NCBI GenBank assembly: GCA_030412805.1
Contig: JASJFJ010000004.1
Location: forward strand, 6,572,001-6,636,000
Origin: Westerdykella aurantiaca
Lineage: Eukaryota > Ascomycota > Dothideomycetes > Pleosporales > Sporormiaceae
Direction of reading: 5' to 3'
DNA: 64,000 nt
In this document: piece after piece, positions 21,425 through 31,779 of the stretch
Layout of the letters: the number at the start of each line of letters is the position of its first letter
How positions within the stretch are numbered: position 1 is the stretch's first letter
Position numbers and translations under genes: made by a program
Notes under the pieces: generated by a model
What the model saw: only the letters and a program-made list of their open reading frames with translations
Databases searched by the model: none
Told to the model about the DNA's origin: nothing

Positions 21425-22651
21425 ATGACTTGCACACTTAGGCCAGAATGGTCAACAGTAGACCTCCAATGGCTTTCCGCGACAGGTCCGGTATCTGTCA
21501 AGAAGTTGCTCACATACACCCGCGACTCGACTTATGAGCAAGAAACGATTGCCCAGATGTGGGTCATGTGCGCCATTGAAATGCAATCTGCATTGTCCAC
21601 CGCAAGACCCTGTAAACCGCATTTCGATCGATACCGCTCGTGGTTGCAATCTGAATACGAGAAATTCAAACAACCCAATTACCCTCAAGTCCCAAATGCA
21701 AAGGAGTTGGTGGAAATGGGGAGTGAGGAGAGATTGAAGAAGATGAACCATCTCCGTGAGAAGTTTAAGGGCACACATATGTGGCCGGTCATTGAAGGAC
21801 CTTGGAGGGTCTACGAGAATGTTGTTGACATTGTGGAGGGGAGGGCGAAGTTGGTCAAGATTTTGCTCCAAGATGGGTTGTTGGTAAAGTTTTACGACTG
21901 GGCGAATGGGATCTCAAAGATCGAGCCCTTCTTCACTCTTCTAGGGCAAACAAACCCGAAGATGAGGATTCTGGAGATTGGTGCGGGGACGGGAGGCACG
22001 ACCGCGAGAGTGTTGGAGGGCTTAACGGGAGAGAAAGGAGAGAAATTGTACGGCAAGTATGTCTATACCGACATTGCGGCGCAGTTCTTTGAGGCTGCGA
22101 AGAAGAGATTTGAGGCCTACCCGAACATAGAGTATCGGCCGTTGGATATCACGAAGGATCCACGCGAGCAAGGGTTCGCCTCCGGGGAATATGACCTTGT
22201 CATTGCTTCCAATGTATGTATAATTCATTGGGGAAAGGAGACTAATGGAAGAAAAAGTACTGAACGTTTGGCAACAGGTATTGCACGCGACACCCTGCCT
22301 CGTTAACACTTTGAAGAATTGCCGCATTTTGCTGCACCCGAAGGGCTTTCTCTTCAACCAAGAACTTTCACCACGTGAGTCTACCCTGCTTATCCTTCTT
22401 TGCCCTGTTCTAACGAAGACTTACATCGTGCAGCGGGAAAGTACGTAGACTTCATGGTGGGCATGTTGCCAGGGTGGTGGCTAGGTGATGCAGATGGACG
22501 CCCGAACGGACCCACGATCCCACCAGCGGAATGGCATCTCCGGCTGGAACAGGCGGGCTTTGAAGGGCTTCATGCTGTGGGCTTGGACAGTGAGCCGCCA
22601 TTTTACTACAATGCTAATATGGTAGCGAGACCTGCCACGGATGCGTTATGA
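21425..22651 (+). CDS. Stand-alone methyltransferase resembling a PKS C-methyltransferase domain
   Basis: Exons 21425-22213, 22278-22374 and 22434-22651 give 367 residues from the first ATG. The C-terminal two thirds read like the cMT domain of HR-PKSs: RILEIGAGTGGTTARVLEGL (SAM loop), YVYTDIAAQFFEAAKKRF, EYDLVIASNVLHAT across the first intron, and LLPGWWLG-type closing motif (MLPGWWLGDADGRP). The N-terminal part (KILLQDGLLVKFYDWANG) also matches the segment just before a PKS cMT. The PKS of this cluster carries its own version with the same order of motifs. It may be a free methyltransferase derived from a PKS, acting on carbon or oxygen of the product. Target atom and timing cannot be read from sequence. 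Confidence 0.85.
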
Positions 22652-22918
22652 ATCTGTCCTGTATTCTTACACTTCAACACTCTGCATTTGTCGAGTCACG
22701 AGGTGACTGATTGCATTTATCAACACGCCAGCTAAAGAGCGAGCCCTAATGTCTGACTATTATGGGGAACAAAACGTGGACGGAATTGATATCTGTAAAA
22801 CCCCGGGCTTTTCTTTCTATTTTAGCAGAGCCCGTCACTGATGTGGACAAGAAATATGTATTATGGTCTTGGTGGCACCCCGGAAATGAGCTCTCAAAGC
22901 ATCTGATTTATATACATT

Positions 22919-23974
22919 CTATGTGTGCTCTCTCTGATCTGACAAGCCGCACATCTTTAAGCCGTCATCCCATAACTTCGCCGCAATTGCCTCGTCAAAA
23001 ATCAGCGGCTTGTAGCCCGGCAAGCAGTACTGCGCAGTATCTTCAGCTGGTGTCTCTTGAGCGACTTGCACGTCGTCTAGATACAGTCCTCCCTTGCCTT
23101 CGAGCTCTTTCGCAACAGTCGCCCAAACCTGTGTCGCCGCGCCCTGCTCTGTGTTCTTTTCCCACTTAGCCAACAGAGGAAACATCTTGTAGTACATTGC
23201 CCGTCGTGACTTAGAGTCGCCGGGTAGATTGCGGGATATCTCCGTATCCATGATAACACCTGGATTCAGACTAAGGGCATGGACGCCTCGATGACCATAT
23301 CGCCGCTCGAACTCGTTCGCCATGAGAATGGTGGCTATTTTGCTGTTCGCATAAGCCTTGGAAGCGTCGTAATCCTCACTCTCGGCGTTGTAGTTGTCAG
23401 CATCAATGTTGCTGGCTCGGTGGCCTGCGCTTGACACGACGATGAGGCGGGACTGGAAGCTAGGTGTTGTCGAAGCTACCAAAGCCGGAGCAAGGAGTTG
23501 GGCCAGAAGGAATGGTGCAAGGTAGTTGACGCCGAACACGGCCTCGAAGCCATCGTTGGTCTTGGGGATAGGCGATGCAACAATGCCGGCATTCTCCATG
23601 AGCACGTTCAATTTTCCTCCACTCCTCATCAAGAACTCTTTGGCAGCGGTGCGGACGCTGTCGAGACTATTGTGGTCCATCTCGATGACATCAACTGCCG
23701 GACACTCGGGGTGCGCAGCTCCAATCTGTTTGGCAACTTTCTGGCCCTTGGCGACATCCCGTCCCGTAATGAAGATTTTGGCACCTGTCCTGTGCAATAC
23801 ACGTGCGGATTCGGCGCCAAGGCCTGCTGTTCCACCCGTGATGAGGATCACTTTATCCTCCCAGTCAGCCTTTTGTAGCAGCTGGTCTTGGACAACTTGC
23901 TCCGCTGTAGGGCGTGCATCTCCTCTGCCGTCAGGAGTATGGGCGTGAACGGTGGCATAGCGGTCAAGAGTCAT
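22919..23974 (-). CDS. Short-chain dehydrogenase/reductase 1
   Basis: Single exon, 351 residues, ATG at 23974. It is a classical-type SDR of the retinol-dehydrogenase/WW-oxidoreductase-like group frequent in fungi. NAD(P)-binding loop TGGTAGLG at 46-53, ENAG at 127-130, catalytic Ser 181/182 in VVSSAGH, and Y208-A-N-S-K212 are all present, so it should be active as an oxidoreductase on alcohols or ketones. It is divergent from the FAD oxidase gene and converges on the methyltransferase gene. Substrate unknown; pathway membership inferred from position. Confidence 0.88.
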   Translation of the reverse strand: MTLDRYATVHAHTPDGRGDARPTAEQVVQDQLLQKADWEDKVILITGGTAGLGAESARVLHRTGAKIFITGRDVAKGQKVAKQIGAAHPECPAVDVIEMDHNSLDSVRTAAKEFLMRSGGKLNVLMENAGIVASPIPKTNDGFEAVFGVNYLAPFLLAQLLAPALVASTTPSFQSRLIVVSSAGHRASNIDADNYNAESEDYDASKAYANSKIATILMANEFERRYGHRGVHALSLNPGVIMDTEISRNLPGDSKSRRAMYYKMFPLLAKWEKNTEQGAATQVWATVAKELEGKGGLYLDDVQVAQETPAEDTAQYCLPGYKPLIFDEAIAAKLWDDGLKMCGLSDQREHT

Positions 23975-24636
23975 GGTACGTAAGACAGGAGCTGGATGGG
24001 TAAACCACTAAAATACTTTCAAAGACGATGTGACTTTTATTTGGGTATATTTGGATTATGCTACATCGGACGCCCACCGATGGTCGATTCGGGACTATTG
24101 TAGATATTAACCGATGTCTAAAAATACGGGGGATTTTACTTATGATAGACGATTTTGCATCTGAAAAGAGCATGTAACGCGAAATTAACGAAGTTGCAAT
24201 CCCGACTAACCTAACGACATGTAGGTTCAAGGCTAAAGAATGCCCGGTGGAGGCTCTCTCTCTCGCTTTCCAGGGTTCAAAATCCCCGGTGTCCCGATCT
24301 CCTCCAATCGGGAGTTTGTTCTTCGACTTTCCCCCTTTTCCTTCTTTTTTTTTCTACAGCCTCATACAGCACAACCGCTAAAGACTAGATTAACTAGGCT
24401 TTAAACTGTAGAATGGCGTTGTCTCTGTAATAAAAAAATTCTAAGGTATAGCTCATTTTACTCTGTTGTTAAGCTCTAAGGAAAAGAACGAGTATCGCAA
24501 GATACCGTCAGATCCATAAACCCCGTCGGGGTATATTTCTACTTGGGTTTTTAAGAAGCCGTATATGCGAGGAGAAGTCTATTGACAAGGACAGAAGGCT
24601 CTCTCCCAACGCCATATTTTCTTCTTATTATCTTCT
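23975..24636. other. Divergent spacer between SDR 1 and FAD oxidase
   Basis: A 662-bp region carrying both promoters. It holds a T-rich tract (TTCTTTTTTTTTC near 24345) and AT-rich leader sequence before the oxidase start. A small inverted repeat CCCGAT/ATCGGG flanks about 24293-24312. No coding signal seen. Confidence 0.45.
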
Positions 24637-26511
24637 ATGGCACTCGGAACTTACGTGCTGTCACTGCTACTTAGCACGGCGTCTGCTCGCGGTGTCGGAT
24701 TCATAGGCCGTACAGGAACATTCGATCATGGCCCTTGCCGGCCGATTCCAGGAGATCGAGGATATCCCTCCGCGAGCATCTGGAATAGGTTAAACAGTAC
24801 CCTCAACGGCAGACTGATGGCCACGGTTCCCCAGCCGAGCGTCTGCCATACTGAGCCATATGGCAATTACAATGAGGAGTCATGCGCTGTCATGAAGTCG
24901 GCATGGCTGAACGACCAGACTTTGTTAGCTGCTCCGTCCCTAACTACCCATCTTTAGGCGCAGGCTAATGAAATACGCAAACAGTTTAAACAGTCCCACT
25001 CAGGTGATGAATCCATATGTTCAGAACTATACCTGTGTTCCATTCACTCCCGCAAGTACAACATGCGAACTTGGCAATTTGGCTAGCTACTCGATCAATG
25101 TCACAGGGGCCGACGACGTGATTGCTGCAATCAAGTTCACTCGGGAGCATAATGTTCGACTAGTAATCAAGAACACCGGTCATGAGTACGCCCCATTCCT
25201 TTCGGCATTAGCGACCAAGAAACGGCTGACACCGGCAACTGGAATAGTTTCGCGGGCAAGTCGTCCGGCAAGGGCGCTCTCTCGCTTTGGACCCATTATT
25301 TAAATACGACCGAAATTATTCATAACTACGAGAGCGCTGGATATACTGGGCCAGCCGTCAAATTGGGATCCGGTGTTGTTGGAGGTCAAGTTTACGCTGT
25401 CGTTGGTGCTGCAGGCTACCGCGTCATGGGTGGAACCTGTCCCACGGTCGGGTTAGCAGGCGGGTATACGGCAGGCGCGGGCCACTCGTTGCTCAATGGT
25501 GAAGGGGGGATGGCCGCCGATGCTGTCCTCGAGTGGGAAGTTATTACCGCAGATGGGAAGCATCTCATTGCCACGCCGACCCAGAACACCGACCTCTACT
25601 GGGCACTGAGTGGTGGAGGTCCCGGCACCTTCGCTGTCGTCCTCAGCATGACGACCAAGCTCTTCCAGGATGGACCTATTGGTAGTGGTATTCTGCTGTT
25701 CAACATGACTGCCAACAATAGGGACAACTACTGGGAGGCTATCCAAGATCTCTGGGCGTTTTTGCCGCACTTCGTGGACGCTGGCCCAAACACTTGGGAC
25801 TTTGCGCTCACGCCGACGGGTTTCCAAGCTTACGCCATTACTGTTCCGAACAAGAATGCAACCCAGGTACAGTCACTGCTGCAGCCGTTCCTTGATAACC
25901 TCGCAAGGCGCGGCATTAAGTACTCGTATATCCCGACCTACTCGGCCGACTACCTCCAGTACTTCTCCAGCAGATTTGGACCTGGTATTGCAGGTGCCGG
26001 CCCAGCAACTGTTCAGCTTGCCTCCCGTCTCATTCCTCGCGCCAGCGTGCTCAATCCCACCCAGAACAGAGATATCGTGATGGCTATGAAAGCTTTCACC
26101 GACGCCAATTACTGGAGCTTGGGTTGCCATGCGCTGAACGTGAAGAACATCGCGCATCCCGACAACGCTGTTCTGCCTCAATGGCGCGATGCTGTTGCTA
26201 TTTGCAACAGTGTCAGCTACTGGGACTGGAACGTCACCTCGACTGAGATGACGGCTCGGAAAAGACTGCTGGTTGATAGCCTTATTCCTGGGATTGAAGC
26301 AGCTACGCCCGGCGGAGGAACTTACCTGAACGAGATCGATGCACAGTGGAAGGGGGACTGGAAGAAGGAACTTTATGGTGCGAACTATGATCGGCTGCTC
26401 AAGGTGAAAGAGAAATACGACCCTGATCACGTGTTCTATGCTTACACTGCCATCGGCAGTGATTCTTGGGAGAAAGATAGCGCGGGGAGAATCTGCAGAA
26501 AAGTGAAATGA
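24637..26511 (+). CDS. FAD-linked oxidase, berberine-bridge-enzyme-like, secreted type
   Basis: Exons 24637-24923, 24985-25185 and 25248-26511 give 583 residues. A signal peptide (LGTYVLSLLLSTASARG) opens the protein and several N-x-S/T sites (NNTS-like NYT, NVT, NMT, NTT) suggest the secretory route. The FAD-binding PCMH domain shows LVIKNTGHDFAGKS, rebuilt across intron 2, with His162, and MGGTCPTVGLAGGYTAGAGHSLL with Cys227; these fit the two covalent flavin links of the BBE family. The C-terminal BBE segment KEKYDPDHVFYAYTAIGSD is complete. In fungal pathways such oxidases turn alcohols to aldehydes or desaturate, and the solanapyrone enzyme Sol5 couples oxidation to a Diels-Alder closure. 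A comparable role with the PKS product is speculative but attractive. Confidence 0.92.
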
Positions 26512-27251
26512 GCACTCAGGAGCTGCAAAATATGGGCAAATGTTATATCACCCTAGTTTCCGCCTGATCGAGAATTCGTGAAATTGTTGACACACGTTAG
26601 AACATCCTTGTCATGTCTTTTCTTCTTGAGATACGCCCCATCTGTCTTGCCTTGACCAGCCCAACCGACCGAAATATTGATTTCTGAGACGTTAAACCGT
26701 GCGAATTTTGCAGCATTATGGTCGTCTGTAGCGAACTGGTCGGGAATGGGAATGCATTGATTGATGTAACTTCTGGTCGTGTATCTCATTGTATATGTCC
26801 TTGTCCACGCTCTCCTGATGGGGTTTGGGCCTGTATGTATGTACACCTCTGATCTGATAATCCCTGCCATATATGGAGGGTTAGAACCTCTGGACTTTTG
26901 CCTCTTTGTGGTCGAGAACATTCAACGTGGCCAATATTGTCTCTGTTCCAGAGCAGCACAGCTAGGAAACGCGCACATCCGATGGAATTTTAGATCGCGG
27001 TCGACATACCAGGCCCAGTTTTGCCATCATATTGTTTCGTATATCTGGTCCTAGCGAGTAATGCCATCCTTGCGCGTTAGCGGAAGTGCTATTGCAGCAT
27101 GGGTGAGATGTTGTCTCGGCAGAGATGGATTCTTTTGATCACATAACGACATGCATACTGTACTCTATAACAAAGACTGGATAGCTGCCACCAGAATATC
27201 CTTCCGTCGCATCCGTAATTCTCTCGTGCGGTTTGCAAGTCACGGATTTAT
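26512..27251. other. Convergent 3' spacer between FAD oxidase and P450 2
   Basis: Both neighbours end into this 740-bp region. A 122-codon minus-strand frame (26553-26921) and a 91-codon plus-strand frame overlap here; neither shows motifs or a start context I trust. Presumably 3' UTR and terminators. Confidence 0.5.
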
Positions 27252-29027
27252 CTATAATGCAACCTCCGGCTGGCGACTCCTCACCAGCACCTTCGTTGTA
27301 GGATCTGAGTCCAGCATAATTCCATGGCTCAGAGCCTTCGGCGCAGCCGAGCCCAGCCTCCAGTCATGCTTCATCAACAGATGGCAAAGCGCAATCTTAA
27401 CCTCGTTGGCTGCCAGGAAGCGGCCTGGGCAAGCGTGCAGGCCATGCCCAAAAGCAATTTGCTCAGGTCGAGTGGTGGTAAGCTGCCAGACGTTCTCCTG
27501 GCCCGGCTGCTCTCGCAGACGCACGAACCGCCAGGCATCGAAGTTGTCCGGGTTTGGGAACGTTTCTGGGTTCCGGGAGCCCCGCGACGAAACCCCCAGG
27601 CGGGTGCCTTTGACAATTGTGAACCCGTTCGGGAGGGTGACGTCGCCGGTGGCCTTGCGGACCATGTTGACTATACATCTGTAGGTTAGATTGACATACC
27701 CGCTGGGGACTGGGTTGACAAACTTACCCGATAACACAGGCTTCAGCCTCTGTGCCTCCTTGATCGCACTGTCCATTAACTTAAGATTGTAGAGTGACGA
27801 ATGCTTCAATCCACCGTCACCAATTACTTCAATAATCTCTGCACGCAGGGCTGAAACTACTTCTGGATGCTGCAGAAGCTCGTACATGGTCGTCGTGAGC
27901 AGGTCAGTTGTAGTGTGAATGGCAGACAGGGCAAGGGTAAGCTGCATGGCAGCAGGATCATACTGGATGCCCTTCTCCTTGGCGACCTGCTCAAGCCACT
28001 CAATGGAATCTAACCGGTCAATAGCAATGGCTTGAGTGCGGCGCCGTTCGATAATAGGTTGGATAATGGCTTCGGCTTGCTTCATCTGCTGTCGCACCTT
28101 ACGTACCTGGGGAAGGAAAGGCGCGACGATCGGCCAGAGGAACTGAGGGTAGGTTCGCAGTTGACTAGAAGCCATGAAAGAGTCCACGGTGTATTCCTTG
28201 GTAATTCGAAGCCATTCCTTGTCGTGACGGACTTCTTCGTCACCGAGGAAGATGGTGGAGGACAGACGGGCGACCAGGTCGAGGAGCTCGTTCTTAAGAA
28301 CAACCTCATGCCACTCTGGCTTATCAAAGAGATCTCGGCATGTGGCAGCCGTGGTTTCGGACAAAGGCCCAGTTAGCTGCCCTTTTAACCGTTGGCTTTA
28401 CAGTCATCCTACAGGGGGTGGGCAAAGACTTACTCATGTTGCCAATCAACTTGGTCTTGGTCATATCGGTCAACAGAGAGCTTCCCACAGACTCTTTGTA
28501 CGGCTCAAAACCATGGACGTTGGCGCAAGTAGTTTCCTTCATGAATTCAGCGTGGCTAAGCTCCTCGAAGTTGCGAATGTCATGTGCGAGATTCGGAGGT
28601 AAGATGACCATTTCGCCGATGTCAGAGATGACGCGGAATGGACTCGACGAGCCAACCTGGACATTTTAGCTTCTTGCTTAGCGCTGTACTTTCATTCCGC
28701 TATACGTACTTTTTTGAATCCGCTCTCAATCACAGCCCGGGCGTTGACCATGAACCTTTCCCTGGCATTCTTTGCGCCAATGTCCCAGAACGACTTGGGA
28801 GTGACTAGAGGAAGATTCGAGATCGAGTTAACCTTATGACCGTAAATGAACATCCAGATGGTAACGATCGTCGCAGTCCATAGCAGGGACACATATGCAC
28901 GACCTTCTGCGACTCGCAGAAGTGTGCCGAATAGGAGCAAGAGGTAAGAACGTGTCTCTGGGGTGTCATTGAAAGCTACCGTGGAAGTGTTCTCAGACAA
29001 ATCAAAGCTTCCAATGCCTTGAGCCAT
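27252..29027 (-). CDS. Cytochrome P450 monooxygenase 2 (CYP68/ent-kaurene-oxidase-like)
   Basis: Exons 29027-28710, 28656-28434, 28381-27728 and 27670-27252 give 537 residues. The start ATG is followed within 50 residues by a membrane anchor (YVSLLWTATIVTIWMFIYG). Exon 3 contains SAIHTTTDLLTTTM (I helix) and IKEAQRLKP (ExxR); exon 4 has RKATGDVTLPNGFTI and the haem loop AFGHGLHACPGRFLA. The FGHGxHACPGRF loop is typical of the fungal group containing CYP68 and ent-kaurene oxidase-like enzymes. The last intron was set to the acceptor at 27672-27671 because this joins KPVLS directly to VNMVRKATGD. It is head-to-head with the acyltransferase gene over 591 bp. Likely an ER-bound hydroxylase of the polyketide. 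Confidence 0.92.
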
Positions 29028-29618
29028 GATGCTTTGCAATTGTAAATGAAGCCAGGGCGACAAAGATAAACTGGACGCAATACTGGATAGAAAATACGTA
29101 GGCTGGTCCTGTGGGTTCACGTCAACGTAGAGGTGGCTGAGTGCAACAGCAGGCACCTTGATTAAACGGAGTCCTGGATTCTCGCTTGGGGTCTTCGGTG
29201 ATGCATCGAGGCTTGCCAACCAAGGCGTGCAAGGGTCACTTGTTCGGAATAGGATGAAGCCTGTCAGATTTGGATTAGCTCATCGGTGCATATAGGGCTG
29301 CTGGTAGTTTTGGCCGATATCCCCGATATGTTAGTATATTATATTCCCGAACGAGTCAGGTAAGGCGTTGCTTAGTAGTTGTCCCGTCTCTGGATTAGAC
29401 CACCAAGTATTTGTGTCCGTTCGGCGTTGGCGAGACCATTACCAAATATTGCCGGAATTGGGTCGAGAAACAAATCCCGGCAGGCTCCCCGGGTCCAGGC
29501 CGATTGCACTACGGCAGTCAGAGTCTACTGTTATGCCCTGCGGAGTAGTAGAAGCGGCGACTGCCAACAACATCTTGAGCTACAAGAAGATTATTTTCGT
29601 AGGCAATTCGCCAGCAAA
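29028..29618. promoter_or_regulatory. Divergent spacer between P450 2 and acyltransferase
   Basis: This 591-bp spacer carries both promoters. Open frames reach into it from both sides but without similarity to the proteins. No perfect TCG-N5-CGR match was found. An AT-rich patch (TTAGTATATTATATTC near 29331-29346) could serve as a core promoter for either side. Confidence 0.4.
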
Positions 29619-31162
29619 ATGTTCGGTTTCGGCAGCAAAAAGCCTACGGATCAGCTTTCGACGGTACCTACGGATAAGATCATTCCGCTAAACGCAGCAG
29701 ATGACACGGATGTGCTTCGTAGCGTTGTCGTCCTACTATCCTATCGATTTGACGATGTGCTTGATCCCGGAAGACTTGAAGAGTCGTATTGGAAACTTCT
29801 CGACCGGCCAGGTTGGCGGAAGATTGGTGCTCGGCTGCGCATGAATGTATGAATGAAATTACACTCATTCAAGCATTTGGCTGATGTAATCGGAAATAGG
29901 ACGACACAGGGCGCCTAGAATATCACATCCCAGAGACCTTCGATGAGAAACGACCGATAGTGAGCTGGTCGCACGTGGCCCACGACTGCTCCATCCTCGA
30001 TCACCCACTTGCCTCTCGCCTCCCGCGCCCAACTGAGCGCCCAGCCGTCGTCGCCGATCCCAATGACTTCGACGAGCTCACCATCAGCAAAACTGCGCCA
30101 AAGACACTGACCGACTTCCTGACCAGAGACGTGCCGCAAACTGCTCTGCACGTCGTATCCTTCAATGACGCAACCCTGATCTCTATTTTGCTTCCTCATA
30201 CTCTCACGGACGGCACAGGGGGCGCACTCATCTATAAATCCTGGGCTCTCGTACTCCAAGGTCGTGAAGACGAGGTGCCACCCTTCCACGGGTACGAAGA
30301 CGATCCACTTGCAACGTTTGGGGACAACGCCACCGAGACGTACATTTACGCAAAGGATCTCCTGACAGGATGGCGCAAGTGGGCGTTTATCGCATACCAG
30401 ATGTACGATTCATGGCGCTATAAGACGTCCTCCCGCATCGTTTGCGTGCCGAGAGCCTTCCTTGCCGAGCAGAGGAAGAAATGCATCGAGGAGATCCGCG
30501 CAGAAACAGGCAACGACAAAGCATTCGTCAGTGATAATGATGTACTGACGGCCTGGTTCACACGCCTCTGCTGCACTATCTTCCCGCATGATTCGAACTT
30601 GCAGGTCCGTATCATGACCGCGTTTGCCCTCTCAGCTGTGCTCGGCAATGACCGTCTACCGACTGGCAAAGCGTACATCTCCAACGCGGCAACCGAAGTA
30701 TACGCTTTTTTGAGAGTGAAGGATTTCTTCTACAAACCATTGAGCTACAGTGCGTGGGCGATCCGACGCTCCATGATGGAAGGCGGACGACTCGAACAGG
30801 TCGAAGCGTTAGCGGCCGAGAAGAAGCAGTGCATGATTCGGGAAGGCCATACGTGGCCGCAGTTTGGCGAGCCATCGATGGAGGTCATGGGCTACTCCAA
30901 TTGGACGAAGGGTAAATATTTCGAGACGGACTTCTCGGCAGCTATGGCAAAGGAGGGCATCCCAGCTTCTCTGCGTGCTGAGAAGCCGGGATATGCATCG
31001 ATGGTTCAGTTCAACGCGTGGACGACTGGGTTCGATTTGAGGAATTTGATCCCCATTATGGGGAAAGATGCGGCGGGTAATTACTGGCTGCAGGGTCCTC
31101 TGCGTGACGTTGTTTGGAGGTCGATTGATAAGGAGTTAAAGGCGTCAGTCGGCGGGTTGTAG
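29619..31162 (+). CDS. BAHD/trichothecene-3-O-acetyltransferase-like acyltransferase
   Basis: Exons 29619-29846 and 29900-31162 give 496 residues, typical of the fungal 'transferase' family PF02458. The catalytic HxxxD motif is visible as H176-T-L-T-D180 in LLPHTLTDGTGG. The DFGWG motif of plant BAHD enzymes is not seen, as in many fungal members. The protein is expected to move an acyl group from CoA to a hydroxyl of the product in the cytosol. Together with the LovD-like protein this is the second acyl-transfer candidate in the cluster. It converges on the PKS gene. Substrate and acyl group cannot be told from the sequence. Confidence 0.85.
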
Positions 31163-31779
31163 CTATACGTCGAGTTTCTTTTCCCATTTCCTGCCAGCGC
31201 TTCATTATAGAAATGAATTATCTCCTCTTACGATCGCTCTCTGTGAAAACAATGGCTTTCCGCGCGATACTCCTCAGCAGCTCAGCGACGACACCCTGCT
31301 CGCCGCAGAATTCAAATGCCAGGTTGGATATTCTTAACTAGGTATGGGACAATGTCCTTGGAAATAAGTTCACATGAATCCCTGATCCTCTTATTTTTTC
31401 TATTCTTTACCAGGTTGTGGAGAGCACTGGTGGTGTTATGGGCACCGCTTCGGCTACCTATCTCATGACGTACTTCCCTAAGTTTTTCGATGTCACTGAA
31501 AGTACCTGCCATAGTCTAAAGCCTACAAAGAACGTCCTGTACAAAAAGTGCGTGTGTACTGACCTAATGGAGCCGTGAGGTTATTGATAGAGCACGTTCC
31601 AACGCGCCAAATCGAAGTTGTTGTTGCGGTATACCCACTGCACTTAATGCTCTCAATCAAGTTATAACCCTGTAACGTTCTCTGCCCCATATTCGAATGA
31701 AATAAGCTCGCCTGAGGGCTGGATATGCATAGTCGCTTCCAAAAACTTCTCTTCTATTCTTCAAGATCTAGCTACTCAT
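31163..31779. other. Convergent spacer between acyltransferase and PKS
   Basis: A 617-bp stretch where both neighbours end. On the minus strand a 66-codon ATG frame (31512-31312) and, shifted by one frame, a further open stretch to about 31218 contain helical, charged sequence that might be a degraded ARM/HEAT-type fragment, but no family assignment is safe. Confidence 0.35.

Noticed and set aside
24225..24310. tRNA-like T-arm text (GGTTCAAAATCCCC)
   Set aside because: No matching acceptor stem or anticodon arm could be folded around it.
31218..31512. Possible ARM/HEAT-repeat fragment on the minus strand between acyltransferase and PKS
   Set aside because: An ATG frame of 66 codons and a second frame with EFCGEQGVVAELL-like sequence follow each other, but they need a frameshift or an unproven intron and I cannot name the family.
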